The notes beneath the pieces were generated by a model, which worked only from the letters and a program-made list of their open reading frames with translations, ran no database searches and was not told the origin of the DNA. Made by a program: the position numbers and the translations under genes. From Cordia subcordata (taxonomy: Eukaryota; Streptophyta; Magnoliopsida; Boraginales; Cordiaceae), in the NCBI GenBank assembly GCA_028554755.1, contig JAPTOF010000007.1, forward strand, positions 2,698,001 through 2,762,000: DNA of 64,000 nucleotides, written 5' to 3'. Of the stretch, positions 35,561-47,173 are shown piece by piece. How positions within the stretch are numbered: position 1 is the first letter of the stretch; the number at the start of each line of letters is the position of its first letter.

Positions 35561-35724
35561 ATAAACATTTGGATTAGATTTAAAAAAAGCTTAAACACTA
35601 AAATAAAAATAAAAAACTCAATTTCAATTTTTTTTCAAAAGTAAGAATTTTTAACTTCTCAAAAGCACTTTTTTTAAAAAGATTTTTAGAAAAAGTATTT
35701 TTGAAAAAAGCTAATCCAAACTAT
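35561..35724. mobile_element. MITE family A, diverged copy
   Basis: The ends 'aacatttggattagattt' and 'aaaaaagctaatccaaacta' are inverted with an A/T-rich core. It is shorter and more diverged than the copies at 7085 and 62854. Confidence 0.45.
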
Positions 35725-37112
35725 TAAGAACAATAAATAAATATAATAATATCTTCTCCATAAGCTTAAGCTTTTAGATGAAGTGGTAACTCAATACAAA
35801 ACTAAGTTTTCTTACCTTATCTTGATCACCAAGTATTCGTAAATAATTTAGAAAATATTTTTTGACAGGTAGCATTTTGTACCAATTCTATCTTGTTGTT
35901 CCATTCCATTAACCTTGTTGACATGTAGCCCATCAAGAATGACAGGTCATTTTCTTTTTCGTTGATCTAACAAGGACGAGAACAATATTAAAATTTATTC
36001 TAATGCCACATGTAAAGTCAAGATAGAGATGGATATTTTCAAATATAATGTGAGGATAGGCACTTAGCCTAGTGCCCTATTATCATCCTTAATTTCATCC
36101 TACTATATGACAATTATTAATTTCTCAAGTGGCGTTATGTAACATTGGATGTAAATTCAAACCAACATCTCAAAAGAGTCTTTTTTTTTTCCACTTCAAA
36201 GGATATCAAAGACTGAGCATATATTGCATACCACTAACGAGTATTAATCCCAGAACTACTCACACTATAGGTGAGAAACATACTACTAGACCACTAGATC
36301 ATTAGTACTCAAAAAGGTCTTTAGATCTCTATTTTACTTATCTGTTTAATTCATCAAACACCAGTTTCTTTTTGGTTAATAATAATGAGAATTTTTTTTT
36401 TTCAGTGAAAAAATTCTAATCATTCCACAAACTTCCATATAATATGAGTGATGAGTCCATTTGTGGGCCACCCTAATCCTCTCAAGATTATGTCTTTTTA
36501 TTGTAGACCTGGGATGCCTCGCTGAGTGGTATTTCTTGTTTCCTCTTCTACGTTCTGTCGATTCAAGGGCATAAGATATGCATGGAAAAGAAGCGTGCAA
36601 GTGGGCCTTCCATTATCACCTCTCTCTACCAACTCTTCTTCACTCGGATTCTCAATAAATATGATCTTAATTAAAATCAGCCCCGAATTCTCAAAAAAAA
36701 AAAAGTAAAGAGAAGTGAGAAGAAAAGAATGAGAACACATAGAGATAATGTAAGTGAGAAGTGGAAAGATGAATGATTTGCATGCAATTCACAAAGATGT
36801 TTTTCCTTGAACATTTCATCCTCGAGAAAATTCAGACAATGAGGGCATTTCCATAAGAGATTTACTTTCAGCTCAGTAGGAAAGTCAAAGAAAGTCAAAC
36901 ACGATGGCTTAAAACTTCATATTGCGGTATGAAGGCATAAAAAGTTCGTCCGAGTTACAGCGCTCTGATTTTCAAATTTCAAATTTTAAATTTTTTAACT
37001 TAAAATTTTTATTCTTTTTAAATTTTTAATATTTTTAATAATTTATTTCTAATTTTTAATTTTTAGTTATTAAACTTTTACTTATTAGTTGCTCAAAATT
37101 TCTAAAAACTTA
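35725..37112. other. Intergenic, no gene recognised
   Basis: Short frames on both strands (36376-36898) have no domain and overlap one another. The phrase 'taagcttttagatgaagtgg' followed by 'taactcaata' (about 35768) also occurs in similar form near 14410, a sign of a dispersed repeat. Confidence 0.4.
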
Positions 37113-37610
37113 AAAGTGTTTTTGGTTTATTTGTTTTCTGTTTTCATTAAAAATTAAGATAAAAAACTCATTTGGTTAACTGTTTTTGTTTTCATTTTCA
37201 AAAGATTAAAAATAATTTTCTAAAAAATCAAAAAACATCAAAAAAAAAGTATTTTCTAAGAAAACAAGGTAATATTTTTGTCAATAAAGTGATAATTTTA
37301 TAAATATCCTTAAAATATTACAAAGTGAAAATTTTGTAAATATATCTAAAAATTTAAAAAAACAAGGTCGTAATTTTATAAATATATTTTAAAAAATTTA
37401 GAAAACAAAGTAACAATTCTGTAAATATCTCCAAAAAATTAAAAAAAAAACACGATAACAATTTCGTAAATAAATATAAAAAAATATTTTTGTTAACTAA
37501 ACACATTCTCTAGATTTTAAAAAACAAAAAATGAAAACTATTTTCAAAAAATTAAAAAAAAAAAAAACTAGAAAATAAAAACAGAAGCCAAGCAAACCAA
37601 ACACAACTTT
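37113..37610. mobile_element. MITE family B with internal minisatellite, copy 1
   Basis: About 498 bp. The left end 'aagtgtttttggtttatttg' and the reverse complement of the right end 'aagttgtgtttggtttgctt' are inverted, each followed by 'ctgttttc'-like sequence. The core holds about five diverged units of around 50 bp containing 'acaaagtgataattttataa' or 'acaaggtcgtaattttataa'. The copy at 47792 has the same plan. Confidence 0.7.
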
Positions 37611-39315
37611 AAAAACCTTCACTTTTCAACGTTCTGTTTTCTAAAAGGCGAACACCACCACCATTTTCAACAATTATAGTCATATGGGTTTGGTTACCGT
37701 TGACGCGGCCTCCGTCACCATGCCAACCTTGCGAACAAAGTTCCATGCATATCCGAGCGTCATTTAGCGACCAAGTCAACGTTCAAATTCAACGGCAAGT
37801 TTTATGGGTTTTTACTACAAAGTAGTCTGAGCCGCTTGATTGGTTAGGTTGTACCTCGAACTCAGAATCCAAGTTCATTTCAAAGATAAACAACCCTACC
37901 AGGCAAACTTCTAAAGAACAAATTGGTAATACACATTAACACAGCAAGTACTCAAAGCCGGCCAAGAGGTTCGTACAAGTATCTGAATAAGCGTATACAA
38001 CATACAAGCATCCTGAACATACGTCGCGCTGACATGGTCTGCTAGAAGGCTGAAAGAGGAAAGAAACAGAAAAAGATTATCTGCATTCTTAACTTACATT
38101 GACCTAAATATCAGTCAGAGCTCAAGAATTTCAGCAACGAATTTCGCCACAAGAGAGTCGCCCAAACTTCCAATTTCTACCCTGCAAATCCTGCAAGACC
38201 AAACCTTTCCGACTTGGCCCCAAATTACCTGTACACATTTCATGGTAAGCTATAATTAAAATCAGCTCTGCGGTCCTTCTATAAGCAGGGTACCTGGACC
38301 TGCAAAACTCAGATATTCCATAAGCACACAAGTTCCTGAAAATAACAAATATCAAAGAAAAGCTATAAAGATCTCACTGTTCAGGGCGGGCGGGCGGTGG
38401 TCAAAGATGGCCGACTGCATGTAGAATGAACATATATTTGCAGTGAAAAAAGAGAAATCATGCAATCATTTGAAACTCTTGTTTTAAGCAATTATGCAAC
38501 ATGTTTCAACCAAAAAGAAAAAAGTAAAGGAAGAAAGCACAAAACCCATTCCTGGATGAGGCAGGAAAGATTTTATATGTTAGAAGTCCAAAAAAGATGC
38601 ATTTGACAGCCTATCCCAAGGAGCAAAAGATGAGAATTAGTAAAGTAAAAAACTAGAAATTTTAGAAAGTTCTCAAGCTGGATGAACTTGAGATGTTCAA
38701 CTGGAAACTTCAAATTACAAGGAAGAGATAAAAATTGGAGAAAATCTTTGTGAGAGATAAATAAGATTACATATAAGTTATAACTTATAACCAACCTATA
38801 TCCTCACCAAATACTACTACATCATCTCAAATTTGAACATAATAAGGGATTGTGTATCATCCTAAAAGCAGACTTCAGAATGTCACTTCTTTAAGATGAT
38901 ACATGGTCTAGAAGTCATAGAAACCAAGCTTTCAGAATGAGACTCTGAATGACTCTAGGAAAAATAGCATCTCTCCCCGAAGATAAGAACAGAATGACAG
39001 AATACACAAAGAAAGCCAAATTGATGCCCCCGCATGCACAACTGTGAGAAAGGCAAGCTTTCAGAAAGGATCATAGATGCATGTCATGGGCGTTCAAGAA
39101 TATCAAAGGACACATTAAAGAATGTTAGGCAATTATAGAGATCTGATATATTTTCACAGGCCCTATCACAGAATTGGAAACCTGCACATCGCCTGCACAG
39201 TCGAAAATGCGCAGTAAGCTAGATTTTAAGGATGGGTGACCTTTCCTGAAAATAAACTCTCCACTAAGTAGGAAAAGCTTAAGAGCATAAAGGAGAAAGA
39301 AACAAACCAGCCTCA
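37611..39315 (-). other. Probable 3' UTR and flank of the U2AF35 gene
   Basis: About 1.7 kb downstream of the stop codon on the - strand with no supported gene. Moderately GC-rich blocks near 37940-38060 and 38110-38400 could be spliced 3' UTR exons, but no splice pair could be fixed from sequence alone. A short G/C tract 'gggcgggcgggcggt' is at 38383. Confidence 0.3.
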
Positions 39316-42300
39316 TCAATATCCATAACCACTATGCTGTTCGGGCTGCCAGCCATAGTATTGATCGCCATTTTGCACATATCCATTGTCATTACTTCCA
39401 CTTCTATTGGCACCATCAGCACCAGCCTTCCTAGCAAGTTCTGCTTCTTCCTTTTCCCTGTTCCACTGCTCAATCCTAGCACGCCTCTCTTCGCTACTAT
39501 CCCTTGCTGGACTCCGACCCCTCCTGCCACCAGGGCTCCGGCTCCTACTTCGTCCCCTTCTACAAGAAGGACTTGTGCTACGGTGCCTCCTGCTTCGACT
39601 TTCATGATAGTAATCCCTGTCATCATACCTTCTACTGTGACTGCGGCCGCTATGACGTTCTTCATAGCTACGGTGCCTATAAGGACTTCTGCTTCTGCTA
39701 CGGCTTCGGCTGTATCTTCTTCGGGACCTCCCAAACAGCTGGCGTCTCAGCTCCCTATCATTAATCAGAGGAGAGAGTTCAGTAAAAAGATATGTCATGT
39801 GTGTTCTTGTGCATATATGCTAGTTTCATTTGCATATCAATAGCAAGACTTACCTGCTAATCCTTTTCAGATGCATAAAATTGCAGTATCCACCACGATT
39901 GCAAGTGTTCTCTTCGTATTGCCTACAGGTAGCCTCGCGGAAATCAGTAACCGGAGAGAAATCTACAATGATTGGTCGTCCTGCATAGGTGATAGTGCAA
40001 AAATATTAGAGAACACATTTGATGACCATAACCAATAGCCGAAAAAGTCCCACTGTGAATGAATGCCATTGTCATATCCACAAACCAATCTCACCACGTG
40101 AAATAAGATTTTGTTTAGTCACCTTTGGTTAAATAATAAAAACACAAACATGAGAGGGAAAAAAATGAACTTGCACTGAAAATTACCTGCGTAAAACCTT
40201 CCAGTCAGATTCTTAAGAGCATTTGCAGCATGCTCTTCCTCCCTAAACTGAACATAGACGTTCCCCACCTACCAAAACCAAAATTGGGTAACCAAATAGT
40301 ATAACGGATCCAACAAGGTGCATAACAAGAGCCACAAATACTTACCATGTGATCAGCCAGGTTGTCACAGACATTCAAGCTCTCAATCTCCCCATATTTG
40401 CTAAGCTCCTCAAAAAGATCTTCATAAAAGTCCTGCAAAATTGCCATCATTCAGTCAGCGCTCTTACCATTTTTCTTATAGAATCAACATACAACAAAAA
40501 TATATATTTGAAGCTTCTCAAAGGTCGCTTCTTGTATTCGAATAATGACTTCATCCCACTAAAGAAAACAAAAGAGATGAAAGACCAACGCCAATCATCA
40601 GCAAAGCTTAAATAAACATGAAAGACATTTAAGCATATACGTGAGTACAAACAAATCATAACATATAATGGCTCTTCCCCATAACTAAATAGAGAAGCTC
40701 CAACAGGCAAGCACAGAATAGAAATGCCAAAACATCTCATCCAGAAATGTGACAGAATGAAGCAATTAAATTAACAACTGAATATAGCTCTTAGTTGCGT
40801 GTGAAAGCAGAAAGAGGATAATCTCAATCTAGCAAAAATTTACACTTTAACATTTTTTGTACACATTCATGCATAAGACCTATGACAAATTATGGCCATC
40901 GCTATACAAAACGCACCACAAATGTGATGCACACGTAATGCATGATTCAATAACATAAGAAATCAAAATTATCACACTCTATTACATTATTATATAATAC
41001 CAATCAGGAAGAGAGAAATAACCTTATCCCAACTTCACATATCCCTCGTACATTGAGTCACAGAGCTCAATATAAACTAAAAAATGAGAAAAGCTCAAGA
41101 AAATCAAAAAGAAATGCTGAGTACATAGCACATAACATATATACATAAATAGAACCTACACTCAAGCAATGGAACTCATAATGCGCACATCAAAAGTCTT
41201 ACATAAAAGGTAAATTTAACAGATCCAACCATGCAAAAGAGAGAGAGAAATAATAGTCAGCCTAAACAAAAAAAAAAAAAAAATACAGGTCCCAATCTAC
41301 AAGAATTATCTATATGTAAATATATACATTGCTCACGTACGAAAGCGTAAAAGGAAGCTCCACCCGAAATTGACAAGTTCCTCATACTTCAACTGTGAAC
41401 TGGTATTTAAACCAAAACCTTAAAAGATAAGGAAAAACAAAACCCCTGCTACCTATACTTACTCTGTCAAAAGAAAAACTACAGATACTTGTATGCATAA
41501 ACACATGAGAATTCAGTCAGACCAGTAAATATACACATCAATATCTGCAAGCTAACAGATCCAATATTCTATATACATATATACTATACATATGTTCCTT
41601 ATACATAAAAAGAAAGAAGAAAATAAAACAAAAATAAAACCTTCTCCCGGTACTCTAAACATAAACAAGAACGAAACGCACATAGTTAACACATACATCA
41701 AAATTATACGAAATGTAAATTAACAGATCCAGCGATCCAAAAAGAAAAGGTCCGAATTCACAAATTCAGCGTACATATCAATTCATAAACCGCAAATGAA
41801 ACACACATAAGCAATCACATATCAGAAAGAATACAGTCTACCTACGTATACTTATATGCATAATCTAGTTCCAGACATCGGCAAGCTAATTCAGCAAAAT
41901 AAGTTAGCATAAGCATCGAAATTCTACTAAGGTAACAGATGCATATAAAACACGCACGGCTAACACAAGCAAAAAAATTCATGCAAATCAAATTCACTGA
42001 TCCAGAAACAGCAAAAAGTATACATAAGCACGCCACACCTATGACACATACACACACCTCAATTAAACAGTTTACACAATAACAGATTTAAAGGTTGCGA
42101 TACATACATATATAACAAAATTTAACACGCAACAAACACAAACACAAACACAAACAAAAATCAAAGGACGCGCATATATATACACATATATATATATATA
42201 TATATAGTATGTATGTGTGTATGTATACCTCGAAGTGTTCTTGCATCTTTTTGGGGTCAATGGGCTGGCCCTGGGCGTCAACGCCAGGGGTGATCATATC

Positions 42301-42465
42301 GGGGCGCTGGTACATGTTGGAGAGGAGGAGGGTGGGGCTGATACTGGGCTTGGTGTGGAGACGCGAGCAGCGGTCTCCGTGACGGCAGGCGCCGATCTTG
42401 AAGTAGAACGGGCAGTTCACGCGGTCCTTCTCCGTCCCGAATATCGACGCTAAGTGCTCCGCCAT
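39316..42465 (-). CDS. U2AF35: Splicing factor U2AF small subunit (U2AF35), 5 exons
   Basis: Exons in reading order are 42465-42229, 40432-40346, 40268-40187, 39980-39854 and 39754-39316, with GT-AG introns, giving 323 aa. The protein binds the AG of the 3' splice site as the small partner of U2AF65 in the nucleus. Domains: a first CCCH zinc finger (C18-x8-C27-x5-C33-x3-H37), a U2AF-homology RRM over about 43-147 with '[18 protein letters not shown]', a second CCCH finger (C154, C162, C168, H172; '[11 protein letters not shown]'), and a C-terminal RS-rich region with repeated SRSRSRS from about residue 187. It ends with a glycine/tyrosine-rich tail GYGY. The ATG is the first in the frame and starts the family's [20 protein letters not shown]. 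Intron 1 is long (1.8 kb) and AT-rich with a TA microsatellite next to the donor. Antisense frames at 39334-39843 arise from the RS coding region. Confidence 0.96.
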
Positions 42466-42600
42466 TGTTGTACGATGATGATGATGCTGCTGATGATGAG
42501 TTTTTGGGTCTGTGAAGGGTTTTGTGGACGGTGATGAAATGAATAACTGAGAAATTGATTTTATGCGGAGGAGGAGGACTAGACTCTAGAGGCTTCTGCT
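42466..42600 (-). promoter_or_regulatory. 5' UTR / proximal promoter of U2AF35
   Basis: It starts with a (GAT/GCT)-rich stretch, 'gatgatgatgatgctgctga', immediately before the ATG, then becomes GC-richer than the DNA beyond 42610. No TATA box can be fixed with confidence, although 'tatatatag' occurs near 42630. Confidence 0.3.
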
Positions 42601-42821
42601 CTTCTGGATGTTTCTATTCAATATGTATATATATAGAATCAAAATTTTACGGTAATTTCACTACAAGTACTTGTCATTATCACGCTTTTATATATTAGCC
42701 TCTCTTATTTTAAAATATTTAAAATAATTTCAATATTTTATAATAATTAAATTAATTTTTAGTATTTGAAAATATTTATATTGAGTTTTAATATTTTACG
42801 AATTTATTTGAATTATTTCTA

Positions 42822-44342
42822 CTTGGAAAAATAGTACCGTGTCCCATATGGTATGCCATAAATGTACAATTAGTCCTTGTCATTCAAAAATAGGCACTAA
42901 ACTTTCCTATTGTATTCAAAAATAAAGCACCTACACCCCATTTGTTAATTCCGTTTATTTTGATTAACAAAACATGCAAAAAGACTTATATGTTGTTCAA
43001 GCATTAGCTGATTAGGCCACCTGATGTACTTCTTTTTTTAATATCATTTTTTTATCCCAAAAAAAAGAAAAAAAAATTGGCATTACAAGCCCAGAATCTC
43101 AAGGAAGACAACCTCTTATAAATCTACCTATAATTGGACATCTTTGCCTATTAAAAAAAATCCCTTCATCAAAACTTAGCAAAGACTGCAGATAGTTATG
43201 GCCCTGTTCTTCTCCTACATTTCGATTTACTTCGAAAGGTCAAAGTCATGTTACAGAGTATACAAAGCCTTTCAATCTGATCAACATGAAGTTGTTGACA
43301 TGAAAACCATGGTTGCTAGGAGGATGTTGAACATAATGATGAGAGCTCGTTTGGTGGGAGCAACATGAATTTTGAATTCATCAACAAAACTTGTTTAAAC
43401 AGCATAGTAACCATGAATGAAGAAACATTTATTTTCAATGGCCTCATTCATTTTCAATGGCTCCAGCTCTATTCTTATGCATTTCAATCATAGACCCATT
43501 ATTTTCTACGCACTTTTAATTGAGTTTGGTGAGGACAAAATATCAAACACCTTACTAGCAAAATTTTCGTTTAATGTGGTATGTTGATTAGGATTCAAGA
43601 AATGCACCCTTAGTACCAATATCCTTATCATCCATTTCATTCTTTAATTAACACCTTAAAATTTGTATTAATTTGAACCTCCTCCTAAAGACATTGGTGC
43701 AACTTAGCTTTTCTTCACTTCTTCTTTTTACTACTTTCAACCTAAATGAATTCTTTAGTGTCAATTTTTCTTTCTTTTCTTCCCAATAGATGTTGCCTTT
43801 AGTTACTTCTTCTTAAGAGCCAAAAAGACCGAATAATTGCATATTGGCTGGACTAAATGGATAGGGAAACAAGAAAAGGTTGAACCAACATTGTTATAGA
43901 ATTTATGGACTTTAATAACACAATATTTGAAGGAAATAAGATGTAAAATGAAGAAAAAAATATACGAGGGGAAGAAGAGGAGAAGGGAAAATAAGACAGA
44001 AAGAAAGAAAGGTAAAAGTTCTAGAGAAATGAGATGGAAACAAAAAGAATGGGAACATTTTGAACACTACTTAAAAAATCTGATAAAATTTAGAGTGCTG
44101 AGGGCTTATTTGTCAAAAATGTATTAAAATTTGATGACAATAAGTCGCTTTTTGTTACACAACTGCATTTAGAGCAATTGAACCGCACGCATCGTCGATT
44201 TAGACAGAAAAATTAACAAAGAGGTCAACGGTTCTATATATTTGGCAACTACAAGGGGATATTGTGCCTATTTTCAAAATTGAAGGGGGTAACGAACATT
44301 TATGGTCAACCACAAGGGTATGGTCCTATTTACCCTTTCTCC
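42822..44342. mobile_element. Mutator-like element with about 180-bp TIRs
   Basis: The left end ('ccataaatgtacaattagtc', then 'aaaataggcac') matches the reverse complement of the right end ('accataaatgttcgttaccc', then 'aaaataggcac'). The similarity goes on about 180 bp inward ('ccatttgttaattccgtt' against 'cctctttgttaatttttc'). The 1.5-kb interior carries no transposase. A lysine/arginine-rich frame at 43927-44127 is purine-tract translation and not considered real. The element is probably a non-autonomous MULE. Confidence 0.6.
43198..43368 (+). CDS. Small open frame inside the MULE, 56 aa
   Basis: An uninterrupted ATG-to-TGA frame (MALFFSYISIYFERSKSCYR...) in a less AT-rich patch of the element. 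No domain is recognised. It may be a captured gene fragment or simply chance; without a homologue I give it little weight. Confidence 0.15.
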   Translation: MALFFSYISIYFERSKSCYRVYKAFQSDQHEVVDMKTMVARRMLNIMMRARLVGAT

Positions 44343-44563
44343 TTTTAAGAAAAAATGACCAAAAATAATTTGGACTAATCTAAATAAATTTGTAAAATAT
44401 TAAAGATTAATATGAGTTCTTTTCAAATAATAAGAACTAATTTCATTATTTTTGTGAAATACTAAAAATTAATTTGAATTTTCTAAATAATAGAGATTTA
44501 TTTGTTTCGATTCACAAGAAAATTATAACCTATAGGATATTTGTTTTGCACGACAAAACATGA

Positions 44564-44646
44564 GGTGGTTTGCCCGAGAGGTTAAGGGGGAAGACTTAAG
44601 ATCTTCTGCACATAAGTGCGCGTGGGTTCGAACCCCACAGCCACCA
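44564..44646 (+). tRNA. tRNA-Leu (TAA)
   Basis: 83 nt. The acceptor GGTGGTT pairs with AGCCACC. The anticodon stem is GAAGA/TCTTC around loop CTTAAGA (anticodon TAA). A long class II variable arm is present, and the T arm is GTGGG-TTCGAAC-CCCAC. The discriminator is A, followed at once by a T-run that serves as terminator. All stems pair. The 3' tail of the gene is repeated downstream. Confidence 0.93.
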
Positions 44647-44795
44647 TTTTTTTCCTTTTTCTTTTCCTTTCTACCCCACAGACACCATTTTTTTTTCCTT
44701 TCTCTTTTCCTTTCTACCCTTTATTTATTTACAGCCACCATTTTTTTTTTCTTTCTCTTTTCCTTTCTACCCTTTATTTATTTTTCCTGTTTCCT
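44631..44795 (+). repeat. Tandem copies of the tRNA-Leu 3' tail plus terminator
   Basis: The tRNA end 'accccacagccaccattttt' is followed by 'ctaccccacagacaccattt' at about 44671 and 'acagccaccatttttttttt' at about 44731. Each has a T-run and the spacer 'ctcttttcctttctaccc'. Three units of about 50-60 bp therefore repeat the last bases of the tRNA and its terminator. Confidence 0.8.
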
Positions 44796-46026
44796 GCTAT
44801 TCTTCCTTTCTTCGTTTTTCTGTTTTGTTATGGGGAATTCAAACTGTGTCTGTGTAATATCAAGTAATAGGGTGACAATTTTTTGTGGCTCTCTAGATAG
44901 TTTATTGAAAAAAATTGGAGAAAAGCATATATAGATCTTCTAACTATCACAATAGATTGAAAAATGTATATGGATGGAAGTGCATATTTATTTACAATGA
45001 TCACTAAAGTAATACGGGGTTTCTTTATCACAAGGGTTACAAAGGAGGTTCTTCTTATCATTAGAAAATGTCCTGTACACTTTTACTAGACCATAAGATT
45101 TGTAACAATTCACGGTTTGTTACTTAATCATCATTTTGTAACTTAATATAGAGATTTAATTCGTATATTTTTGTCTGCAAATGATATATATTAAAATTGG
45201 ATTTTGGTCCCCAAATATTTGTTTAAATGTGTTGGTGAATGAACTGTTATGAATTTTAACTGTTTGCCCCTTTTTTTTTTGGGGTATGATTTTGCCGATT
45301 TAATTTATTTCATTCAATATTTTACACAAAAATGTCATATATTCATATGCAAGAGAAAAGTTCATAAATCATTTTTGTTAAATTCAGAAATTTAATTCAT
45401 TGAAAGGTGAACTTAGGAACCGTGCACGGGATAATGTGTACTTTTCATATCATGCTTGGTGAAGATTTTTTTTTAACCCAAATTTTGATATTCCATGAAA
45501 AATTGATCCATTTTTGGGTGGCTTTCCAATCATAACCAATTCTCATTCTTGATTCCAAAATGCGCCAGACGCACTCCTAGAACAAGGTCCTCATACCCAG
45601 AACGAGACCCGCGTTCCAGGAACGCGGTTGCAGCTCTCAGAATGCACACCGCTTTCTCATAATGCAACTAGGGTTTTTCCCAACTTTTGCACAGATTCCT
45701 TGGCCAAAGTGACGGAAAGAATTTTGATTTTTTGTAATATATCTGGACTCGTATAGTCGATACCATAATTGGTTATAATTCTTTGACCGCCGTAGCATAA
45801 CTTGTATCTTGTCTAGTGAGATTGGCCTTATCCTGTCATTAATTTAGTACTTTTGTACATTTTGTACTTTTGAATTTAATTATCATTAGAAACTCATTCA
45901 TTAAATGTGTTATAATTCCTCAGAAGCAATTTATGCTAGTATTATTTACTCTAGAACTCTTTCCTTCAAGTAATCTTGTTAGAAGAATTTCCATATCATT
46001 GACTTCTTGTACTATGAAATTGGCAG
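44796..46026. other. Intergenic, no gene recognised
   Basis: Mostly AT-rich. A GC-richer patch at 45565-45670 repeats 'gaacg' and 'gcg' words and is unassigned. The stretch just before 46027 reads like intron sequence (T-rich, ending 'ggcag'). Confidence 0.4.
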
Positions 46027-46087
46027 GTCCTGGAGCAACTATTGGAGGAATGTGTGCTACACATTGCTCGGGTTCTTTGGCTGTGAG
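46027..46087 (+). pseudogene. Isolated exon of D-lactate dehydrogenase (cytochrome)
   Basis: 61 bp, preceded by a polypyrimidine-like tract and 'cag' and followed by 'gtaatt', read as (G)PGATIGGMCATHCSGSLAV(R). This is the FAD-binding segment 'GATIGGMCAT' ... 'CSGSLAVR' of plant mitochondrial D-lactate dehydrogenase, where the family usually has R in place of H. The exon starts in phase 1 and ends in phase 2, so both split codons (G and R) are as in a real gene. No other exon of that enzyme was seen within several kb on either side. It is therefore a captured or duplicated gene fragment, not a working gene. A single exon with its intron edges points to DNA-level capture rather than retroposition. 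Confidence 0.8.
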
Positions 46088-46630
46088 GTAATTGTGGAAT
46101 TATATTTCCACTTTGTGAGCTGCCAGAAAAGGACTATATGCTCCAAATATGCACTGCCATTTCATTTCTTGTTTTTATGTCCTTTCTTGGGAGGGTAGTA
46201 TATGCCTCAACATTCTAAACTTGTTGGAGCTCACTTGTCACTTTGTTGTTTAGCTTGATGAAGATGTTCCCAGCATCTTGTGCTTGACATTACTAGTGCT
46301 TTGGTCTTAGCGGATGGACATGGCTAGCCCTGCTTTTTGACTTTGGGATGTCCAAATGTTCTGATGATAATTAAATCCAAGGTACATGTTCTGCAAAAGC
46401 GATGCGCATGCGTCCGACGTGTTCTGGGAGCGAGAATGGGCTATAATTAAAAACCCATCCAAAATTAGATCAATTTTGTATGGAATATCAAAAATTGAGT
46501 TAAAAAAAAATCCGCTTGGTGAATACACTCATTGTTCTATGATTGATTTCATAATTCGTAATGTGTATCTTCCAATTACCACTTTTTGTGTTAAAATTTT
46601 CCTTCCAAACAATATGTATTAAACAAAAGA
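46088..46630. other. Flank of the captured exon
   Basis: About 540 bp, T-rich at first and probably part of the original downstream intron. It contains no recognisable further exon. Confidence 0.35.
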
Positions 46631-47030
46631 AAGAACCTCAGTAATAATCGGATGATAGTAAAAATCATAACGAATTCTATAACTACTTGTACTAAAAAAT
46701 AAATAAGCATAGTTTTTCTTAGGCATGTAACTGTCCCTAAATAATAAAATACTAGGTTTTACCTAAAAACGTTTTATTTGATACAATTGTAATAATTTAT
46801 ATGTACCAATTCAATAAATTGAATTCATGTGGAATAAAATTATAATAGCATATATAATTAAAGCGAGAAGGTTCTTTTTTTTTTAATAAAAGCCTGTAGA
46901 TTGCGAAAAAAAAAAAAGGAACCTCAGTGATAATCGGATCATAACAAATTCTAGAACTACTTGTACTAAAAAATAAAATGAAAAAAAGCATAATTCTCTC
47001 TTCACATGCAACTCTCCCTAAATAATAAAA
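46631..47030. repeat. Local duplication, two copies of about 120 bp
   Basis: 'gaacctcagtaataatcgga' ... 'actacttgtactaaaaaata' ... 'ccctaaataataaaata' occurs at about 46634-46752 and again at about 46919-47030 (285-bp spacing), with small indels. Confidence 0.8.
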
Positions 47031-47101
47031 TATATTAAAGTGAGGAGGATTTTTCTAATGAAACTTTGTAGAATGAAATGTGAATGCCCAAAAAAATGAG
47101 T

Positions 47102-47173
47102 TGCGTTTGCCGGGAGTCGAACCGGGGTCTATTGTTTGGAAGGCAATTATCCTAACCGTTGGACTACAAACGC
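47102..47173 (-). tRNA. tRNA-Gly (TCC), possibly decaying
   Basis: 72 nt. The acceptor GCGTTTG pairs fully with CAAACGC. The anticodon loop is CTTCCAA with anticodon TCC. The discriminator is A, and a T-run follows on the - strand. Two stem mismatches are visible: C31-A39 in the anticodon stem and C51-C63 in the T stem (CCCGG opposite CCCGG). Typical plant Gly-TCC genes pair at both places. The internal promoter boxes are kept, so it may still be transcribed, but it could be a pseudogene. Confidence 0.85.

Noticed and set aside
39279..39843. Long antisense and alternate frames (169 aa +, 151 aa -)
   Set aside because: They overlap the arginine/serine-repeat exon of U2AF35, where repetitive codons keep other frames open. 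Only the RS frame continues through proper splice sites.
43927..44127. Lysine/arginine-rich 66-aa frame
   Set aside because: It is simply a purine-rich tract inside the MULE, with no domain and no complexity.
44560..44934. Phenylalanine/serine-rich frame of 124 aa
   Set aside because: It translates the tRNA-Leu gene and the C/T-rich tandem tails after it.
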